NCBI RefSeq assembly: GCF_900116635.1
Contig: NZ_FPBJ01000025.1
Span: 1 to 48,224 of the forward strand
Origin: Xenorhabdus koppenhoeferi
GTDB taxonomy: Bacteria > Pseudomonadota > Gammaproteobacteria > Enterobacterales > Enterobacteriaceae
Direction of reading: 5' to 3'
DNA: 48,224 nucleotides
The notes under the pieces are model-generated. The model did no database searches, had not been told where the DNA came from, and saw nothing but the letters and a program-made list of their open reading frames with translations. A program made the position numbers and the translations under genes. Positions 1 through 11,681 of the stretch are shown one piece after another. How positions within the stretch are numbered: position 1 is the stretch's first letter; each line of letters begins with the position of its first letter.

Positions 1-284
1 GCACTATGATGCCGGAAATCTGAGAGACTCCACACCTCTCCCTTCATCAGTCCTGCTCCGGAGCAAATAGTTGGGATGCGTTCATCTCATTCCCCAAGAG
101 ACGGACTTCAAATTCAATGCGGCTCAGAATACCACAAGCAATGTCTCACCGTTAACTCTTGTTGTTTTGTTTATACTGGTTGCCGTATTGCGACAATATT
201 TCAGTATTATTTATAACCCTGAACTTCCAGATATTCAGTCAATAAAGACACAACTTGAAATTTACAGGAAGTACATATGTTCAG
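1..284. other. Unassigned left-edge segment downstream of lpxK
   Basis: No gene can be named here. In E. coli lpxK is followed at once by ycaR/ycaQ and kdsB; none of these is visible. The only notable open frame is on the plus strand from a TTG at 71 to 397. It would give 108 residues with one hydrophobic stretch (residues about 27-45, LTLVVLFILVAVLRQYF), but it runs about 110 bases into the 3' end of lpxK on the opposite strand and has no clear ribosome binding site. It may be a remnant of a small membrane protein or chance. I could not recognise a family. Confidence 0.25.
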
Positions 285-1262
285 CTAAGGAAGCAAAGAG
301 CAAATCTCATTCAATATTTTTTGCCCTTCTTTCTCCGGCAAATAAGCATATACAGGTAAATACCACCAATTGGGCTGGGCAAATTGGAAACATTTAACTG
401 CATCTTTTTCTGTCATCAGCAAGTTCTGATTATTCCCTGCCAAAGCCAATAATTGTGATTTTTCATAAGATTGGTGATCAGCAAAAGCATGGGTTTTCTG
501 TAAGTCGGCTCCCAATTGCTGTAATGTCGCAAAAAAACGCGGTGGATGACCAATCCCCGCCATTGCAATACCATTTGGAATATCGCAGACTTTTCGCGTT
601 TCACCTGTCAGTAAATTAACCGCTAATTCTCCTTTCAGAGCCATAGGTAATTCACCTGTTTGCGGTATCCCGCCATTGACAATAATAGCATTGACTGTAT
701 TTAAGCGCCCAGCCAGTTCACGCATTGGGCCTGCGGGTAACCAACAGCCATTGCCAAAACGACGGATCCCATCAATCACTACAATTTCATAATCACGCTG
801 TAAGGCATAATGTTGAAGACCATCATCCGTAATCACGATATCAACCGGGGCATGTGCCAGCAATGCCTTAACCGCCTCCGTTCGTTTCGGTGCAACTGCA
901 ACAGGAACCCCGGTGCGCCGACGAATTAAGACCGGCTCATCTCCCGCTTGTATTGTTGTTACTTCGTCTGTAACTAGTAACGGGTAGCGTTCAGATTTCC
1001 CGCCATAACCACGCGAAACAACACCTACTCGATAACCTTTAAGCTGCAATTGTTCAACCAACCAGATAACAACAGGTGTTTTGCCATTTCCCCCTGCCGT
1101 CAAGTTACCGACCACAACAACCGGTACTGAGGCTTTCCAAGAGCGGCTCAATCCCAATTTATAACTTAAGCGAAACAAACCGCTTATCAGCCCATAAAAA
1201 GCTGATAATGGCAAGAGGGCAATGTAAAGCCATGAGCAACCTGACCATATGCGTTTAATCAT
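285..1262 (-). CDS. lpxK: Tetraacyldisaccharide 4'-kinase LpxK
   Basis: LpxK phosphorylates the 4' position of the tetraacyl disaccharide 1-phosphate precursor, giving lipid IVA, at the cytoplasmic face of the inner membrane. The 325-residue length is normal for the family. An N-terminal hydrophobic anchor (residues about 12-30) is followed by a P-loop with the family-type spacing [12 protein letters not shown] (about 52-63), then the DDGLQHY motif (about 145-151) that is a hallmark of LpxK. The ATG overlaps the msbA stop codon in an ATGA arrangement (1259-1262), so the two genes are translationally coupled, as in E. coli. The product of this kinase is later flipped by MsbA after acylation. 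No defect is seen. Confidence 0.97.
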   Translation of the reverse strand: MIKRIWSGCSWLYIALLPLSAFYGLISGLFRLSYKLGLSRSWKASVPVVVVGNLTAGGNGKTPVVIWLVEQLQLKGYRVGVVSRGYGGKSERYPLLVTDEVTTIQAGDEPVLIRRRTGVPVAVAPKRTEAVKALLAHAPVDIVITDDGLQHYALQRDYEIVVIDGIRRFGNGCWLPAGPMRELAGRLNTVNAIIVNGGIPQTGELPMALKGELAVNLLTGETRKVCDIPNGIAMAGIGHPPRFFATLQQLGADLQKTHAFADHQSYEKSQLLALAGNNQNLLMTEKDAVKCFQFAQPNWWYLPVYAYLPEKEGQKILNEICSLLP

Positions 1263-3004
1263 TGGCCAAACTGCATCCGATATAATTGTGCATATGCACC
1301 TTCATGTTCCAACAAAACAGCATGGTTACCTCTTTCGATAATATTGCCATCTTCAATGACAATAATTTCATCAGCATTTTCGATGGTAGAAAGGCGATGA
1401 GCAATAACCAATGATGTTCTGTTTTTCTGCAATTCATCCAATGCTGCTTGGATAGCACGCTCAGATTCTGTATCCAATGCCGAAGTTGCTTCATCCAAGA
1501 TCAAAATTGGCGAATCACGTAATAAAGCACGGGCAATGGCGATACGCTGACGTTGTCCGCCGGAAAGCAAGACGCCATTTTCACCAATCATCGTATCGAG
1601 ACCGTTATCAAGTTTTTTGATAAAGTCCATTGCGTAAGCCATCTCCGCTGCGCGTTCAATCTCTTCACGACTGAACTGCCCTTCGCTGGCATAGGCAATA
1701 TTGTTGGCAACCGTATCATTGAACAAATGCACATTCTGCGATACCAAGGCTATTTGATTACGTAGTGAAGCCAACGTATATTCTCGTAAATCATGACCAT
1801 CCAGTATAATTCCACCTTCATTCACGTCATAAAAACGGGTAAGAAGGTTCGCAATAGTCGATTTGCCTGAACCAGAGCGCCCAACTAAGGCAACAGTTTT
1901 CCCTGCCGAAATTGTCATCGAAATCTTTTTTAATGCAGGATGGTCTTTAGTTGGATAGCAGAAAGTAGTATTACGGAATTCAATATTGCCTTTTGCCTTT
2001 TTAATTTCCAATTTCCCGTCGTCTTTCTCTTGTTCCATATCCAAAATGGAAAACAAAGTCTGACAAGCAGCCATACCACGCTGGAATTGCGCATTAACGT
2101 TAGTCAATGATTTCAATGGGCGCATCAGAGCAATCATGGATGAAAATACAACGGTGATTTTCCCTGCGGTCAAAGCGCCCATAATTTCAGGGAAACTGGC
2201 TGCATATAGAATAAATGCCAGAGCAAAGGAGGCAATAATCTGAATAATCGGATCTGAAATAGAATCAGCAGAAACCATTTTCATGCCCTGTTGACGCATG
2301 TGGTTACTGACTTTATTAAAACGTTCAGTTTCAACTTGTTGACCACCAAAAATTAAAACTTCTTTATGCCCTTTCAGCATCTGTTCTGCGCTGGTAGTCA
2401 CCAGTCCCATACTGTTTTGCATATTTTTACTGATGTTGCGAAAGCGCACGGAAACAAGGCGAATAACCCCTGCAACGAGCGGCGCAATGACAATCAAAAT
2501 AAGGGAAAGCTCCCAGCTGTAATAGAACATCAGTATAAACAGGCCAATAATTGATGCCCCTTCCCTAACAACTGTCACTAATGCACCAGAGGAAGAAGAA
2601 GCAACCTGTTCGGAATCATATGTAATGCGAGAAAGTAAAGTTCCCGTTGATTGCTGGTCAAAAAAGGATACTGGCATCCCCATCATATGGTTGAACAGAC
2701 GACGGCGCATCTGCATGACTACTTTGCCTGATACCCAAGAAATACAATAACTTGATACAAAACCAGATATGCCACGTAACAACATCAATCCGATCACAGC
2801 CAGTGGCATCCACTTTAATACACTAATGTCTGCCTTGCCAAAACCCTCATCCAGCAAAGGTTTCAACAAGGAAAGCATTAATGTATCACCGGCAGCATTG
2901 ATAATTAACGCAACCGCCGCGACTAACAGACCGACCTTAAAGGGTTTGATGTTCGGCCATAATCGGCGAAAGGTCTGCCAGGTAGAAAGATCTTTATCAT
3001 TCAT
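1259..3004 (-). CDS. msbA: Lipid A export ATP-binding/permease MsbA
   Basis: MsbA is a homodimeric ABC exporter that flips core-lipid A across the inner membrane. The open frame runs upstream to 3067, but the start at 3004 ([17 protein letters not shown]) matches the E. coli N-terminus, giving 581 residues against 582. An N-terminal six-helix membrane domain is followed by the nucleotide-binding domain with Walker [10 protein letters not shown], signature [15 protein letters not shown], Walker [13 protein letters not shown] and switch histidine in IAHRLST. The ribosome binding site before 3004 is weak (GGTAATTC), so an upstream start inside the comEC tail cannot be fully excluded. The gene lies 37 bases after comEC and overlaps lpxK by four bases, forming a comEC-msbA-lpxK transcription unit. 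Confidence 0.97.
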   Translation of the reverse strand: MNDKDLSTWQTFRRLWPNIKPFKVGLLVAAVALIINAAGDTLMLSLLKPLLDEGFGKADISVLKWMPLAVIGLMLLRGISGFVSSYCISWVSGKVVMQMRRRLFNHMMGMPVSFFDQQSTGTLLSRITYDSEQVASSSSGALVTVVREGASIIGLFILMFYYSWELSLILIVIAPLVAGVIRLVSVRFRNISKNMQNSMGLVTTSAEQMLKGHKEVLIFGGQQVETERFNKVSNHMRQQGMKMVSADSISDPIIQIIASFALAFILYAASFPEIMGALTAGKITVVFSSMIALMRPLKSLTNVNAQFQRGMAACQTLFSILDMEQEKDDGKLEIKKAKGNIEFRNTTFCYPTKDHPALKKISMTISAGKTVALVGRSGSGKSTIANLLTRFYDVNEGGIILDGHDLREYTLASLRNQIALVSQNVHLFNDTVANNIAYASEGQFSREEIERAAEMAYAMDFIKKLDNGLDTMIGENGVLLSGGQRQRIAIARALLRDSPILILDEATSALDTESERAIQAALDELQKNRTSLVIAHRLSTIENADEIIVIEDGNIIERGNHAVLLEHEGAYAQLYRMQFGQ

Positions 3005-3041
3005 TATTGAATTACCAAACCAAAAGAAATAGCGGCTCATT

Positions 3042-5420
3042 TTACTCATGATCACCGCGAATACCAAACCACTGATGATACCACCGTGACACTATTTGTT
3101 GTCGATAACCTTCCAATTTAATCTGATCACGATAAAAATACCCCGTTATCTGACCGGAAACTGCGGTGCTACTCCATTGAACTCCGGAATTTTTATAACG
3201 TTGTTTCACTTTTATTGAAGGTAATTTCCATGGGCTATAGCGAGCAACCGAAGTCAAAGCATATTGAGGCATAGCGTTACGTATAAACACGGCTGTAGAA
3301 GAGGTATTACTCCCATGGTGAGGAACTTGTAATACTGTTGTACTCAGTGAGTTCTTTTCAAGTTCCAACAAGCGATATTCCCCTTGTTTCTCCAAATCCC
3401 CCGTCAGTAATAGACTCTGCTTACCATCATCAATGCGAAGCACGCAAGATTGGTTATTACCGACAGTGGCTGCCTTTTGTGGCGGCCAGAGGACTTTGAA
3501 ATTCAATCCCTGCCATATCCATTGTTCACCACGAACACAAGGCAAATGGTTTTGATTCATAAAAGGGCTTCGAATTTGGATATCAGCATATCTTCCATTC
3601 AGATAATCCAGACCTCCCGTATGATCCAAATGATCATGACTCAGAATTATCTGTTCTGGTGTTAACCGATGCCATCGTAAATAAGGTACAATGACTTTTT
3701 CAGCCATACTACCCGTTTCCCAACGATTTCCTGTATCGAAAATGATCGCCTTTCCTCCTTTGTCAATCACTATAGCCAACCCATGTCCAACATCCAACAT
3801 TGAAAAACGCCATTGATATTTACTGGTAGGTTTCGAGTAACAGGCAATAATGCCGATTGAGGCACCCAGTAGCCACCTATAAGACTTCCACCAACCCAAA
3901 CGCCAAATCACGACAAAACTCCACCCTGCAAGCGTCATAACCACAGGATAATGACCAGTTTCAAACCATGGGCGCGCTAGAATAGGTAAAGGAACCAAAG
4001 CAAGCGAAATACTGTAATCAACAAGTAACCATAAAACTGGCTGGATAATCGGGATTAAAATACAAGACAAACCTAACATAACTAATGGTACTGATAAAAA
4101 AGAAATTATCGGAACAGCCCATAGATTCGCGACTAATGAGGCAATATTAATTCCCTGAAATAACAAAAGCTGCAACGGCAACAACATTAACATCATTCCT
4201 AGTTGCATGTGCAATCCACGCAATAAGACCCATTTCCATCCATGACGGATTTTCTCTGGCAAGGGCATCCAGTGAAACCAAAATAACAGCGCCATAACCG
4301 CCGTAAATGAAAGCCAAAAACTGTCAGAAAGTATCGCCAAGGGGTCGAAAAGTAAAATGAGGGCAGCACTCCATAAAGCCCATTGCCATGAAAAACAAAA
4401 TCTACTTTTACACCGCAGATAAATCCATAATGTTAACCCCAATATTGCCCGAACCGAGGGAATCCCCCAACCAGATAACCATCCATATAATATCGCAGTC
4501 AACCATCCCATTATTATTGGAAAACGAAACCCAACCCATCTTGCTGGAAAGAAAAATTGTGCCGCTCTCGCAAGAATCCAGCCAAATAAGCTCGCCATTG
4601 CAATATGCAGCCCTGAAATCGCCATTAAATGTGCGATACCGGTCTGCTGTAACAGTAAGCGAGTTGATTTATCCAACCACGCCCTTTCACCGAAAGAGAG
4701 TGCTAATGCAATGCCCGCATATTTTAGCGACTGAATTTCAGGAGCCAATTTATCAATGAAATCTTGCCGGAAACTACAACTCCCATCGAGTAATTTTGCC
4801 TTAATAATTTTGCCATTCAATGGCTGGCGTATGGATAACGCATATCGCTGGCTATCATAGCTACCATGATTTAATTGAGCATGCACTGGCCTTAGTTTCA
4901 TTGTCACTTGCCATTTCTGACCTGCACACAGTTCTTTTTGAGAATTCCATGACACCGACGCATATAAAGAGGGGAAAATATATCTACCATTACTTTCAAT
5001 TAATCGAATACGGTAATATATCTTCTGTCTATTCTCCTCTGTTTTAGTGCCTAACGATACACTATCAACCATGACGGTTGCTGTACGGGGAGTTTCACTG
5101 AAATACGTTATTTGCTCCAATATCTGGTTACCATGCCAGTTTCCGAAAATAAATGCCCATAATCCTATTGATATTATTCGGACAAATTTATAAGGAAAAA
5201 ATAACAAGAAAAATGCAAGAAAAATCAGATATTGAATAACGTTTTGTTGAGGAAGCTCTACAAGGAATAATAAAGGAGAGATTCCCGAAACAACGACTAA
5301 CGCCACCAAATTTAAACTGATAACAGGGGGTGATTTTCGCCAGATAGAGAAGAAATAAATAAAATGGTAAGAGATTATAGACTGCATCCATTCATGCCTC
5401 TGTGCTAATATTCCATTCAC
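3042..5420 (-). CDS. comEC: ComEC/Rec2-family DNA uptake channel protein (YcaI)
   Basis: ComEC is the inner-membrane channel for single-stranded DNA in naturally competent bacteria; in E. coli the homologue (ycaI) has been linked to use of DNA as nutrient. The 792-residue protein has three N-terminal membrane segments, an extracytoplasmic OB-fold-like region (about 110-230), the multi-spanning Competence domain with the [11 protein letters not shown] signature (about 265-275), and a C-terminal metallo-beta-lactamase-like domain with [11 protein letters not shown] and VPHHGSN. The metal-ligand motifs are intact, and the gene looks complete rather than decayed. Neighbours msbA and lpxK are the normal enteric context. 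Whether the organism takes up DNA cannot be told from this gene alone. Confidence 0.94.
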   Translation of the reverse strand: MNGILAQRHEWMQSIISYHFIYFFSIWRKSPPVISLNLVALVVVSGISPLLFLVELPQQNVIQYLIFLAFFLLFFPYKFVRIISIGLWAFIFGNWHGNQILEQITYFSETPRTATVMVDSVSLGTKTEENRQKIYYRIRLIESNGRYIFPSLYASVSWNSQKELCAGQKWQVTMKLRPVHAQLNHGSYDSQRYALSIRQPLNGKIIKAKLLDGSCSFRQDFIDKLAPEIQSLKYAGIALALSFGERAWLDKSTRLLLQQTGIAHLMAISGLHIAMASLFGWILARAAQFFFPARWVGFRFPIIMGWLTAILYGWLSGWGIPSVRAILGLTLWIYLRCKSRFCFSWQWALWSAALILLFDPLAILSDSFWLSFTAVMALLFWFHWMPLPEKIRHGWKWVLLRGLHMQLGMMLMLLPLQLLLFQGINIASLVANLWAVPIISFLSVPLVMLGLSCILIPIIQPVLWLLVDYSISLALVPLPILARPWFETGHYPVVMTLAGWSFVVIWRLGWWKSYRWLLGASIGIIACYSKPTSKYQWRFSMLDVGHGLAIVIDKGGKAIIFDTGNRWETGSMAEKVIVPYLRWHRLTPEQIILSHDHLDHTGGLDYLNGRYADIQIRSPFMNQNHLPCVRGEQWIWQGLNFKVLWPPQKAATVGNNQSCVLRIDDGKQSLLLTGDLEKQGEYRLLELEKNSLSTTVLQVPHHGSNTSSTAVFIRNAMPQYALTSVARYSPWKLPSIKVKQRYKNSGVQWSSTAVSGQITGYFYRDQIKLEGYRQQIVSRWYHQWFGIRGDHE

Positions 5421-5541
5421 GCAGAGGAGATTATTTCATAATAGGAACAAGCTGCCAGTCAGATAAATGCCATTATGGAATCGCTTCGCAAATCAACTAT
5501 AACGAAAAAGAAACGATTCATAGAATTACAGTTATCATCAC

Positions 5542-5567
5542 AAAAAACGGCACCCTAAGGTGCCGTT
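5542..5567 (-). terminator. Rho-independent terminator of ihfB
   Basis: A 9-bp perfect stem AACGGCACC/GGTGCCGTT with a four-base loop. Read on the minus strand it is followed by a T6 run (the A run at 5542-5547). It sits 26 bases past the ihfB stop, between ihfB and comEC. Confidence 0.88.
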
Positions 5568-5592
5568 AGTTTAATTAAGTAATAACTTATCT

Positions 5593-5883
5593 TTAGCTAT
5601 CGCTATAGATATTCACGCGGTCACGCAACTCTTTACCTGGTTTAAAATGAGGAACGTACTTACCGTCCAATTCCACTTTATCACCTGTTTTTGGGTTACG
5701 ACCCACACGCGGAGCGCGGTAGTGAAGAGAAAAACTGCCGAATCCGCGAACTTCAATACGTTCACCTGCGGCTAATGTTTCTGCCATATGATCAAGCATT
5801 TCTTTCACTGAATCTTCAACGGCTTTAGCCGGCATGTGAGATTGTTGCTCTGCAAGTCTTTCAATTAATTCAGACTTGGTCAT
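5593..5883 (-). CDS. ihfB: Integration host factor subunit beta
   Basis: IHF-beta pairs with IHF-alpha to bend DNA sharply at specific sites, serving transcription, recombination and replication. The 96-residue protein has the full DNABII fold: an N-terminal helical dimerisation region, the [16 protein letters not shown] beta segment, and the arm [18 protein letters not shown] carrying the intercalating proline. The C-terminal tail [13 protein letters not shown] ends slightly differently from E. coli. A good Shine-Dalgarno sequence (GGGAGGTACT) precedes the ATG. The gene follows rpsA by 74 bases, in the usual rpsA-ihfB unit, and ends in its own terminator. Confidence 0.97.
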   Translation of the reverse strand: MTKSELIERLAEQQSHMPAKAVEDSVKEMLDHMAETLAAGERIEVRGFGSFSLHYRAPRVGRNPKTGDKVELDGKYVPHFKPGKELRDRVNIYSDS

Positions 5884-5907
5884 AGTACCTCCCTAAACTA
5901 CCGTATT

Positions 5908-5941
5908 CGGGTAATATTGCCGTTTCAGATAATATTACCCG
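5908..5941 (-). other. Stem-loop between rpsA and ihfB
   Basis: An 11-bp perfect inverted repeat, CGGGTAATATT/AATATTACCCG, with a 12-base loop. It has no T run after it on the minus strand, so it looks more like an RNA processing or partial-termination hairpin that sets the rpsA/ihfB ratio than a full terminator. The function is inferred. Confidence 0.5.
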
Positions 5942-5957
5942 CCGTTATTGACTTAGA

Positions 5958-7631
5958 TTATTCGCCTTTAGCTGCTTTGAAAGCTTCAGCCATTACGTTG
6001 TTAGCGAAGTTTGAATCTTCTTGCTTGTTCACGGAAGCGATAGCGTCTTTTTCATCAGCTTCGTCTTTCGCACGAACAGACAGGTTGATTACGCGGTTTT
6101 TGCGATCAACGCCAACATATTTAGCTTCAACTTCATCGCCAACGTTCAGAACTCGAGTTGCATCTTCAACGCGGTCACGAGAAGCTTCCGATACACGCAG
6201 GTAACCTTCAACGCCGTCAGCTAATTCAACTGTAGCACCTTTTGCGTCAACAGCAGTCACTTTACCATTAACAATTGCACCTTTTTTGTTTACAGACAGG
6301 TAATTGTTGAATGGATCTTCTGCCAGTTGCTTGATACCCAGAGAGATACGCTCACGTTCTGCATCTACTTGCAGAACTACAGCAGCGATTTCGTCGCCTT
6401 TCTTATATTCACGAACTGCTTCTTCCCCTGCAACGTTCCAGGAGATGTCAGACAGGTGAACCAGACCATCAATGCCGCCGTCCAGACCAATGAAGATACC
6501 GAAGTCAGTGATAGACTTGATTTTACCTTCAACACGGTCGTTTTTGTTATGAGTCTCAGCAAATTGCTGCCAAGGGTTGGATTTACACTGCTTCAGGCCC
6601 AAGGAGATACGACGACGTTCTTCGTCGATATCCAGAACCATAACTTCCACAACGTCACCAACATTAACAACTTTGGATGGGTGGATGTTTTTGTTGGTCC
6701 AGTCCATTTCTGAAACGTGTACCAGACCTTCAACGCCTTCTTCGATTTCAACGAAGCAGCCGTAGTCAGTCAGGTTGGTTACGCGACCAGTCAGTTTAGT
6801 ACTTTCTGGATAACGCTTAGCAATAGCTACCCACGGATCTTCACCTAGTTGTTTCAGACCCAGAGATACACGGGTACGCTCACGATCGAATTTCAGTACC
6901 TTAACTGTGATTTCATCGCCCACATTGACGATTTCGCTTGGGTGTTTAACACGTTTCCAAGCCATATCAGTAATGTGCAGCAGGCCATCAACGCCGCCCA
7001 GATCAACAAATGCACCGTAGTCAGTCAGGTTCTTAACGATACCTTTAACTTCCATGCCTTCTTGCAGATTTTCCAGCAGCTGATCACGCTCAGCACTGTT
7101 TTCTGATTCGATAACAGCACGACGAGAAACAACTACGTTGTTGCGTTTCTGATCCAGCTTGATGACTTTGAACTCAAGCTCTTTGCCTTCAAGGTGAGCA
7201 GTGTCACGAACAGGACGAACGTCAACCAGTGAACCTGGCAGGAACGCACGGATACCGTTCAATTCTACAGTAAAGCCGCCTTTTACTTTGCCATTGATAA
7301 CACCAGTGACAGTTTCAGCTTCTTCGTATGCTTTTTCCAGCATCAACCATGCTTCGTGACGTTTTGCTTTCTCACGGGACAGGATAGTTTCACCGAAACC
7401 ATCTTCTACCGCATCCAAGGCTACGTCAACTTCATCACCGACCTGGATTTCCAGCTCGCCTTGAGCATTTTTGAATTGTTCTACAGGAATTGCAGATTCT
7501 GATTTCAGACCTGCGTCAACCAGTACAACGTCTTTATCGATAGCAACTACAACACCACGTACGATTGCACCTGGACGAGTTTCGATAACCTGTAGGGATT
7601 CTTCAAAGAGTTGAGCAAAAGATTCTGTCAT
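5958..7631 (-). CDS. rpsA: 30S ribosomal protein S1
   Basis: S1 binds single-stranded mRNA and helps the 30S subunit load structured or Shine-Dalgarno-poor messages. The start at 7631 ([12 protein letters not shown]) gives 557 residues, exactly the E. coli length; an upstream in-frame ATG at 7646 adds five residues and is less likely. Six S1/OB repeats can be followed, the later ones marked by recurring phrases such as [39 protein letters not shown] and [20 protein letters not shown]. The acidic C-terminus ends in [10 protein letters not shown]. The gene lies between cmk and ihfB as in other enterics. Its leader (7632-7825) is long, in keeping with the known autoregulation of rpsA by S1. Confidence 0.98.
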   Translation of the reverse strand: MTESFAQLFEESLQVIETRPGAIVRGVVVAIDKDVVLVDAGLKSESAIPVEQFKNAQGELEIQVGDEVDVALDAVEDGFGETILSREKAKRHEAWLMLEKAYEEAETVTGVINGKVKGGFTVELNGIRAFLPGSLVDVRPVRDTAHLEGKELEFKVIKLDQKRNNVVVSRRAVIESENSAERDQLLENLQEGMEVKGIVKNLTDYGAFVDLGGVDGLLHITDMAWKRVKHPSEIVNVGDEITVKVLKFDRERTRVSLGLKQLGEDPWVAIAKRYPESTKLTGRVTNLTDYGCFVEIEEGVEGLVHVSEMDWTNKNIHPSKVVNVGDVVEVMVLDIDEERRRISLGLKQCKSNPWQQFAETHNKNDRVEGKIKSITDFGIFIGLDGGIDGLVHLSDISWNVAGEEAVREYKKGDEIAAVVLQVDAERERISLGIKQLAEDPFNNYLSVNKKGAIVNGKVTAVDAKGATVELADGVEGYLRVSEASRDRVEDATRVLNVGDEVEAKYVGVDRKNRVINLSVRAKDEADEKDAIASVNKQEDSNFANNVMAEAFKAAKGE

Positions 7632-7825
7632 GTTAATGATCTTCAAGGTTTTTAATTAACGTCCATTGAGCATCCAGCCAAATGGGGTTGTTTTACATAC
7701 CCCGCAACTTTATCCCTGTTACAAGGTGTTTTGGTGTGCCAGCATATTTCACTACCCACACACCAGAATTCTATATACATCTTCTTTATATGCTACTGCA
7801 ATAGCGCATTTGCGAAAATTAACAA

Positions 7826-8512
7826 TTATGCTGGTATTTCCAACGCGTTTTTCGCATGATTCAGTGCCTTATCAATCATGTCTTCGATAGACATGCTAGT
7901 CGAATCTAAGATTAATGCATCTTGTGCAGGCACTAATGGCGCAGCTACCCGATTTCGATCACGGAAGTCACGTTCTTGTATTTCGGACAAAAGACGTTCG
8001 AAGTTAACACTAAAACCTTTTTCCTGCAACTGTAGCATGCGTCTACGAGCACGTTCTTCCGCGCTCGCATCAAGAAAAATTTTTACTGGGGCATCAGGAA
8101 ACACGACTGTTCCCATGTCACGACCATCCGCAATCAGACCTGGTGCAATGCGGAAAGCCCGCTGCCGGCGCAGGAGCGCTTCACGGACACGTGGAAATGT
8201 TGCTGCCTGTGAAGCCGTATTTCCGACAGTTTCAGTCCGTATTTCATTACTGACGTTTTCACCTTCCAAAATCACCCGGAGTTCACCATTTGCAGGCACA
8301 AAACGAACATCCAGATTTGCAGCCAGAGGAACCAAAGCATCTTCAGACTGGATATCCACCTGATGGTGGATGGCAGCCAGTGCCAACACACGATAAATGG
8401 CACCTGAATCAAGTAATTGCCAATTTAACGCTTCAGCTAATGCCTGACATAGTGTTCCTTTGCCAGCACCACTTGGCCCATCAACGGTTATTACTGGGGC
8501 TATTGCCGCCAT
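7826..8512 (-). CDS. cmk: Cytidylate kinase
   Basis: Cmk phosphorylates CMP and dCMP to the diphosphates, recycling nucleotides from RNA turnover. The open frame reaches 8557, but the start at 8512 ([15 protein letters not shown]) matches E. coli MTAIAPVITIDGPSG and sits six bases after the Shine-Dalgarno AGGAGG; an adjacent ATG at 8515 is possible. The product is 228 residues. The P-loop GPSGAGKGT (about 12-20), the LDSGAIYR substrate segment, and [13 protein letters not shown] with RRQRAF are all present. It lies upstream of rpsA, as in enterics generally. Confidence 0.97.
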   Translation of the reverse strand: MAAIAPVITVDGPSGAGKGTLCQALAEALNWQLLDSGAIYRVLALAAIHHQVDIQSEDALVPLAANLDVRFVPANGELRVILEGENVSNEIRTETVGNTASQAATFPRVREALLRRQRAFRIAPGLIADGRDMGTVVFPDAPVKIFLDASAEERARRRMLQLQEKGFSVNFERLLSEIQERDFRDRNRVAAPLVPAQDALILDSTSMSIEDMIDKALNHAKNALEIPA

Positions 8513-8719
8513 CATTATCCTCCTTCTCGCATAACATTCGCATAACCAACAGGTCATCTACCGAATGCAGGTAGTTGCTTAATTAATAAGCAATGAAAAT
8601 CTGTCTTATTATACGCACTCAGCAAATGAGCGAAACAGGCGCGACATAATTATCCCAAATTTTCGTGGTGGGATATTTTTTCATCATGAATAATCCTGTA
8701 AAAACCCATTTATTTCTGG

Positions 8720-10006
8720 TTATTGTGTATATTGGCTGAGTTTTTCAAGCTGATTGAAATAATCTGGAAATGTTTTTGTCGTACAGCCTGGGTCAAGAAT
8801 TGTGACAGGAATATTTGACAGCGCCACCAACGAGAAACACATCGCTACTCGATGGTCGTTATAAGTTTCAATTTCAGCATGGTTGAGCTTTTCTGGCGGT
8901 ATGACACGAATATAATCGTGGCCTTCTTCCACTTCTGCCCCTACTTTACGCAATTCAGTTGCCATCGCGTTGAGCCGATCCGTTTCCTTCACCCGCCAAT
9001 TATAAATATTGCGGATAACAGTTTCACCTTGTGCAAACAACGCAGTTGTTGCAATGGTCATTGCCGCATCAGGAATAGCATTCATGTCCATATCTATACC
9101 TGTCAATGTACCGCGTTCACATTCGACGAAATCGTCACCCCAGCGGATCGTTGCTCCCATCTGTTCCAATACATTGGCAAACTTAGTATCCCCTTGCAGA
9201 CTATTCTTGCCAATGCCTGTGACACGGACTGTTCCGCCTTTAATCGCTGCTGCTGCCAGAAAATAAGATGCCGATGAAGCGTCGCCTTCTACCAAATACT
9301 GCCCAGGCGATAAGTATTGCTGCTGTCCTTTAATGTAAAAAATCTGATATTGGTGATTTTCTACCGTTACACCGAAACTTTTCATCAGTGCCAGCGTCAT
9401 ATCAATATATGGTTTAGAAACCAGATCTCCTTGGATATGAATTTCCGTATTGTTCACTGCCAGTGGTGCCATCATCAGCAAAGCTGTCAAAAATTGGCTG
9501 GAAACACTGCCATCAACTGCCACTCTTCCTCCAGAAAAACCGCTCTGAATACGCAATGGCGGATAATTTTCCTGCTCGAGATAGTCAATTTTCGCGCCAC
9601 CTTGACGTAATGCATCCACTAAGTGACCAATTGGGCGCTCTTTCATCCGTGGTTCCCCTGTCAACACCACGTTGTTATCTCCCAAACACAACGCTGCCGC
9701 CAATGGTCGCATTGCCGTACCTGCATTACCCAGAAACAATTCCAGTCCACTTTTCCCTGTGATATACCCTCCCATACCATCTACTTCACAAGCAGTGCGA
9801 TCGGCAGAGAGACGATAAGAAATATCCAATGCAGTCAAGGCATTGAGCATGTAACGAATATCATCACTGTCCAATAAATTGGTCAGCCGAGTTGTTCCTT
9901 TGGCAAAAGCAGCGAGTAACAAGGCACGATTGGAAACACTTTTAGAGCCGGGTAAATTAATTGTTCCATTAATAAGAGAAATAGGTTGTAACGTCAGGAA
10001 TTGCAT
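8720..10006 (-). CDS. aroA: 3-phosphoshikimate 1-carboxyvinyltransferase (EPSP synthase)
   Basis: AroA joins phosphoenolpyruvate to shikimate 3-phosphate in the sixth step of the chorismate pathway. The 428-residue length is normal. Visible marks are [17 protein letters not shown] (about 18-34), the [13 protein letters not shown] motif (about 90-102) and [18 protein letters not shown] (about 117-134), and TETDRL-type [12 protein letters not shown] near the C-terminus. Residues correspond to the glyphosate-sensitive class I type (NAGTAMRP). It follows serC by 121 bases, the standard serC-aroA operon linking serine/pyridoxine and aromatic synthesis. Confidence 0.97.
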   Translation of the reverse strand: MQFLTLQPISLINGTINLPGSKSVSNRALLLAAFAKGTTRLTNLLDSDDIRYMLNALTALDISYRLSADRTACEVDGMGGYITGKSGLELFLGNAGTAMRPLAAALCLGDNNVVLTGEPRMKERPIGHLVDALRQGGAKIDYLEQENYPPLRIQSGFSGGRVAVDGSVSSQFLTALLMMAPLAVNNTEIHIQGDLVSKPYIDMTLALMKSFGVTVENHQYQIFYIKGQQQYLSPGQYLVEGDASSASYFLAAAAIKGGTVRVTGIGKNSLQGDTKFANVLEQMGATIRWGDDFVECERGTLTGIDMDMNAIPDAAMTIATTALFAQGETVIRNIYNWRVKETDRLNAMATELRKVGAEVEEGHDYIRVIPPEKLNHAEIETYNDHRVAMCFSLVALSNIPVTILDPGCTTKTFPDYFNQLEKLSQYTQ

Positions 10007-10127
10007 AATTAGAGAGGAGTCTCCGGTTTTTAATACGTTCTACCCTTCATCTTTCCGGCCATGGCTCAGAAATTTACCGGGTAATATTATCTTTAATTTG
10101 AATTTTTAGATTAAATCAAAAACTTTA

Positions 10128-11216
10128 TCATCCATTGTGACGTTCAAAATCAGCCATAAATTCAACCAATGTTTTTACACCTTCATATGGCATAGCATTA
10201 TAAATGGAAGCCCGGGCACCACCTGCAACTTTATGCCCTTTCAAAGCATGCAGCCCATTGGAATAGGCCTCCTCCAAAAACTTGCTATCCAGCTCAGGGT
10301 TGGATAATTGGAATGGGATATTCATTATAGAGCGATTCTGAGGAGTAATGCGGTTGATATACAAATGACTTCTATCAATGGCACGGTAGAGAAATTCTGC
10401 TTTCGCAAGATTGCGTTTGCTGATTTCTTGTAATCCGCCTTGCTCTTTCAGCCATTTAAATACCATACCAGAGAGATACCATGCAAATGTCGGTGGCGTG
10501 TTATACATAGAATCCGCTTTAGCCTGCACAGTGTAATCCAGAATAGATGGAGTATGTTTGTGGGCCTGGCCCAGCAGATCTTCGCGAATAATAACAACTG
10601 TAATTCCCGCAGGCCCAATATTTTTTTGGGCTCCAGCATAAATAACGCCGTAACGGCTCACATCAATTGGCGAGGAAAGAATCGTTGAAGAGTAATCGGC
10701 AATCACAATTTTATTATCGCCAAAATTAGGTTCTTCAAAAATAGCTGTACCTTCAATGGTTTCATTAGGACAATAATGGACATAAGCAGCATCACTGCTC
10801 AAGACCCATTCACTCATCGGTTTTACACTGTTAATGCCATCCGACTCAGTCCTGATATCTATAACGTTTGGAGTGCAATATTTTTCTGCTTCTTTCGCTG
10901 CACACTCAGACCAATAACCACTAACAATATAATCTGCTGTCGGTTTGTTACCCAGCAAGTTCAGAGGTAACGCCGAAAATTGCCCACGAGCTCCACCGTG
11001 ACAAAACAACACCTTGTAATTCCCAGGTATCGCTAACAAATCTCGTAGATCTTTTTCTGCTTCAGATGCCACTGCAATAAACTCTTTGCTACGGTGGCTA
11101 ATTTCCATCACCGATGTTCCCAGATTATGCCAATTGCAAAGCTCTTGTTCTGCGCGACGCAATACCTCTGCTGGCAACATTGCTGGACCAGCGCTGAAAT
11201 TATATACTTGATTCAT
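10128..11216 (-). CDS. serC: Phosphoserine/phosphohydroxythreonine aminotransferase
   Basis: SerC is a pyridoxal-phosphate enzyme that transaminates 3-phosphohydroxypyruvate for serine and 3-hydroxy-4-phosphohydroxythreonine for vitamin B6. The open frame extends to 11288, but the start at 11216 ([19 protein letters not shown]) matches the family N-terminus and has AGGGTG upstream, giving 362 residues, the usual length. [15 protein letters not shown] and the [11 protein letters not shown] lysine segment that binds the cofactor are intact, as is the [17 protein letters not shown] substrate loop. It is first gene of the serC-aroA unit. Upstream lies the ERIC-bracketed A-T-Red island, divergently oriented. 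Confidence 0.97.
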   Translation of the reverse strand: MNQVYNFSAGPAMLPAEVLRRAEQELCNWHNLGTSVMEISHRSKEFIAVASEAEKDLRDLLAIPGNYKVLFCHGGARGQFSALPLNLLGNKPTADYIVSGYWSECAAKEAEKYCTPNVIDIRTESDGINSVKPMSEWVLSSDAAYVHYCPNETIEGTAIFEEPNFGDNKIVIADYSSTILSSPIDVSRYGVIYAGAQKNIGPAGITVVIIREDLLGQAHKHTPSILDYTVQAKADSMYNTPPTFAWYLSGMVFKWLKEQGGLQEISKRNLAKAEFLYRAIDRSHLYINRITPQNRSIMNIPFQLSNPELDSKFLEEAYSNGLHALKGHKVAGGARASIYNAMPYEGVKTLVEFMADFERHNG

Positions 11217-11346
11217 TAATTTCACCCTATCAATGGATACAATAAAACCGGATACATTGGTTTTATCACTCCCGCCCTGCCGCTGCAATGGTTATTAAAA
11301 GATTGTTATCAACTATCACTTGCTTGCTGTTAAGTAGCATTACTTA

Positions 11347-11472
11347 TATATCCGTCGTCTTTCAAGTTGCAGCTTTGTTGGCTGCGCTCACTCACCCCAG
11401 TCACATAGTTAGCTATGCTCTTGGGGTTCATTCCCTTGCCGTCGTACTGCATCTTGAAATCCATTGGGTATA
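11347..11472 (-). repeat. ERIC element, copy 1
   Basis: A 126-bp ERIC (intergenic repeat unit) with TATA at both ends. Its arms are CGTCTTTCAAGTTGCAGC and CTTGAAATCCATTGGGTATA, its core is TTGTTGGCTGCGCTCACTC plus the palindromic CCCAGTCACATAG...CTATG segment. Minus is used here for the orientation opposite to copies 3-5. It belongs to the GTTGCAGC arm subtype. It sits in the 465-base serC/A-T-Red spacer, which otherwise holds only AT-rich promoter-like sequence (11473-11681). Confidence 0.92.
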
Positions 11473-11681
11473 GTTAAATATTAAAAAACCAATAAAAAAT
11501 AACCATTTCAGATTAATAAAACCTCACTTATTATACATGATACAAAATCTACACATCACATTAAATTAGGAATATAAGTTATATAAAATTATTTATTAAT
11601 CATTAACATAATAAAAGAAAAACCTCAGTCACTCATAATATCAATAAAGATAATTTTAACTAGCTTAACAAAGGAATAATA

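Noticed and set aside
1-100. Purine-rich segment resembling part of a riboswitch at the left edge
   Set aside because: No glycine, thiamine or other known aptamer core could be traced on either strand, and the segment is cut by the window edge.
3042-5420. comEC as evidence for a natural-competence locus
   Set aside because: It is the ordinary enteric ycaI neighbour of msbA; no other competence gene is in the window.
6021-7106. Several plus-strand open frames opposite rpsA
   Set aside because: They mirror the strong codon bias of rpsA on the other strand and lack ribosome binding sites or recognisable protein features.
8640-8700. Hairpin TCCCA...TGGGA with a following T run between aroA and cmk
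   Set aside because: The stem is only five bases with a long loop, and the T run is on the strand opposite to the genes.
11288-11473. A 61-codon plus-strand open frame starting beside serC
   Set aside because: Two thirds of it is ERIC copy 1 sequence; ERICs often hold open frames by chance.
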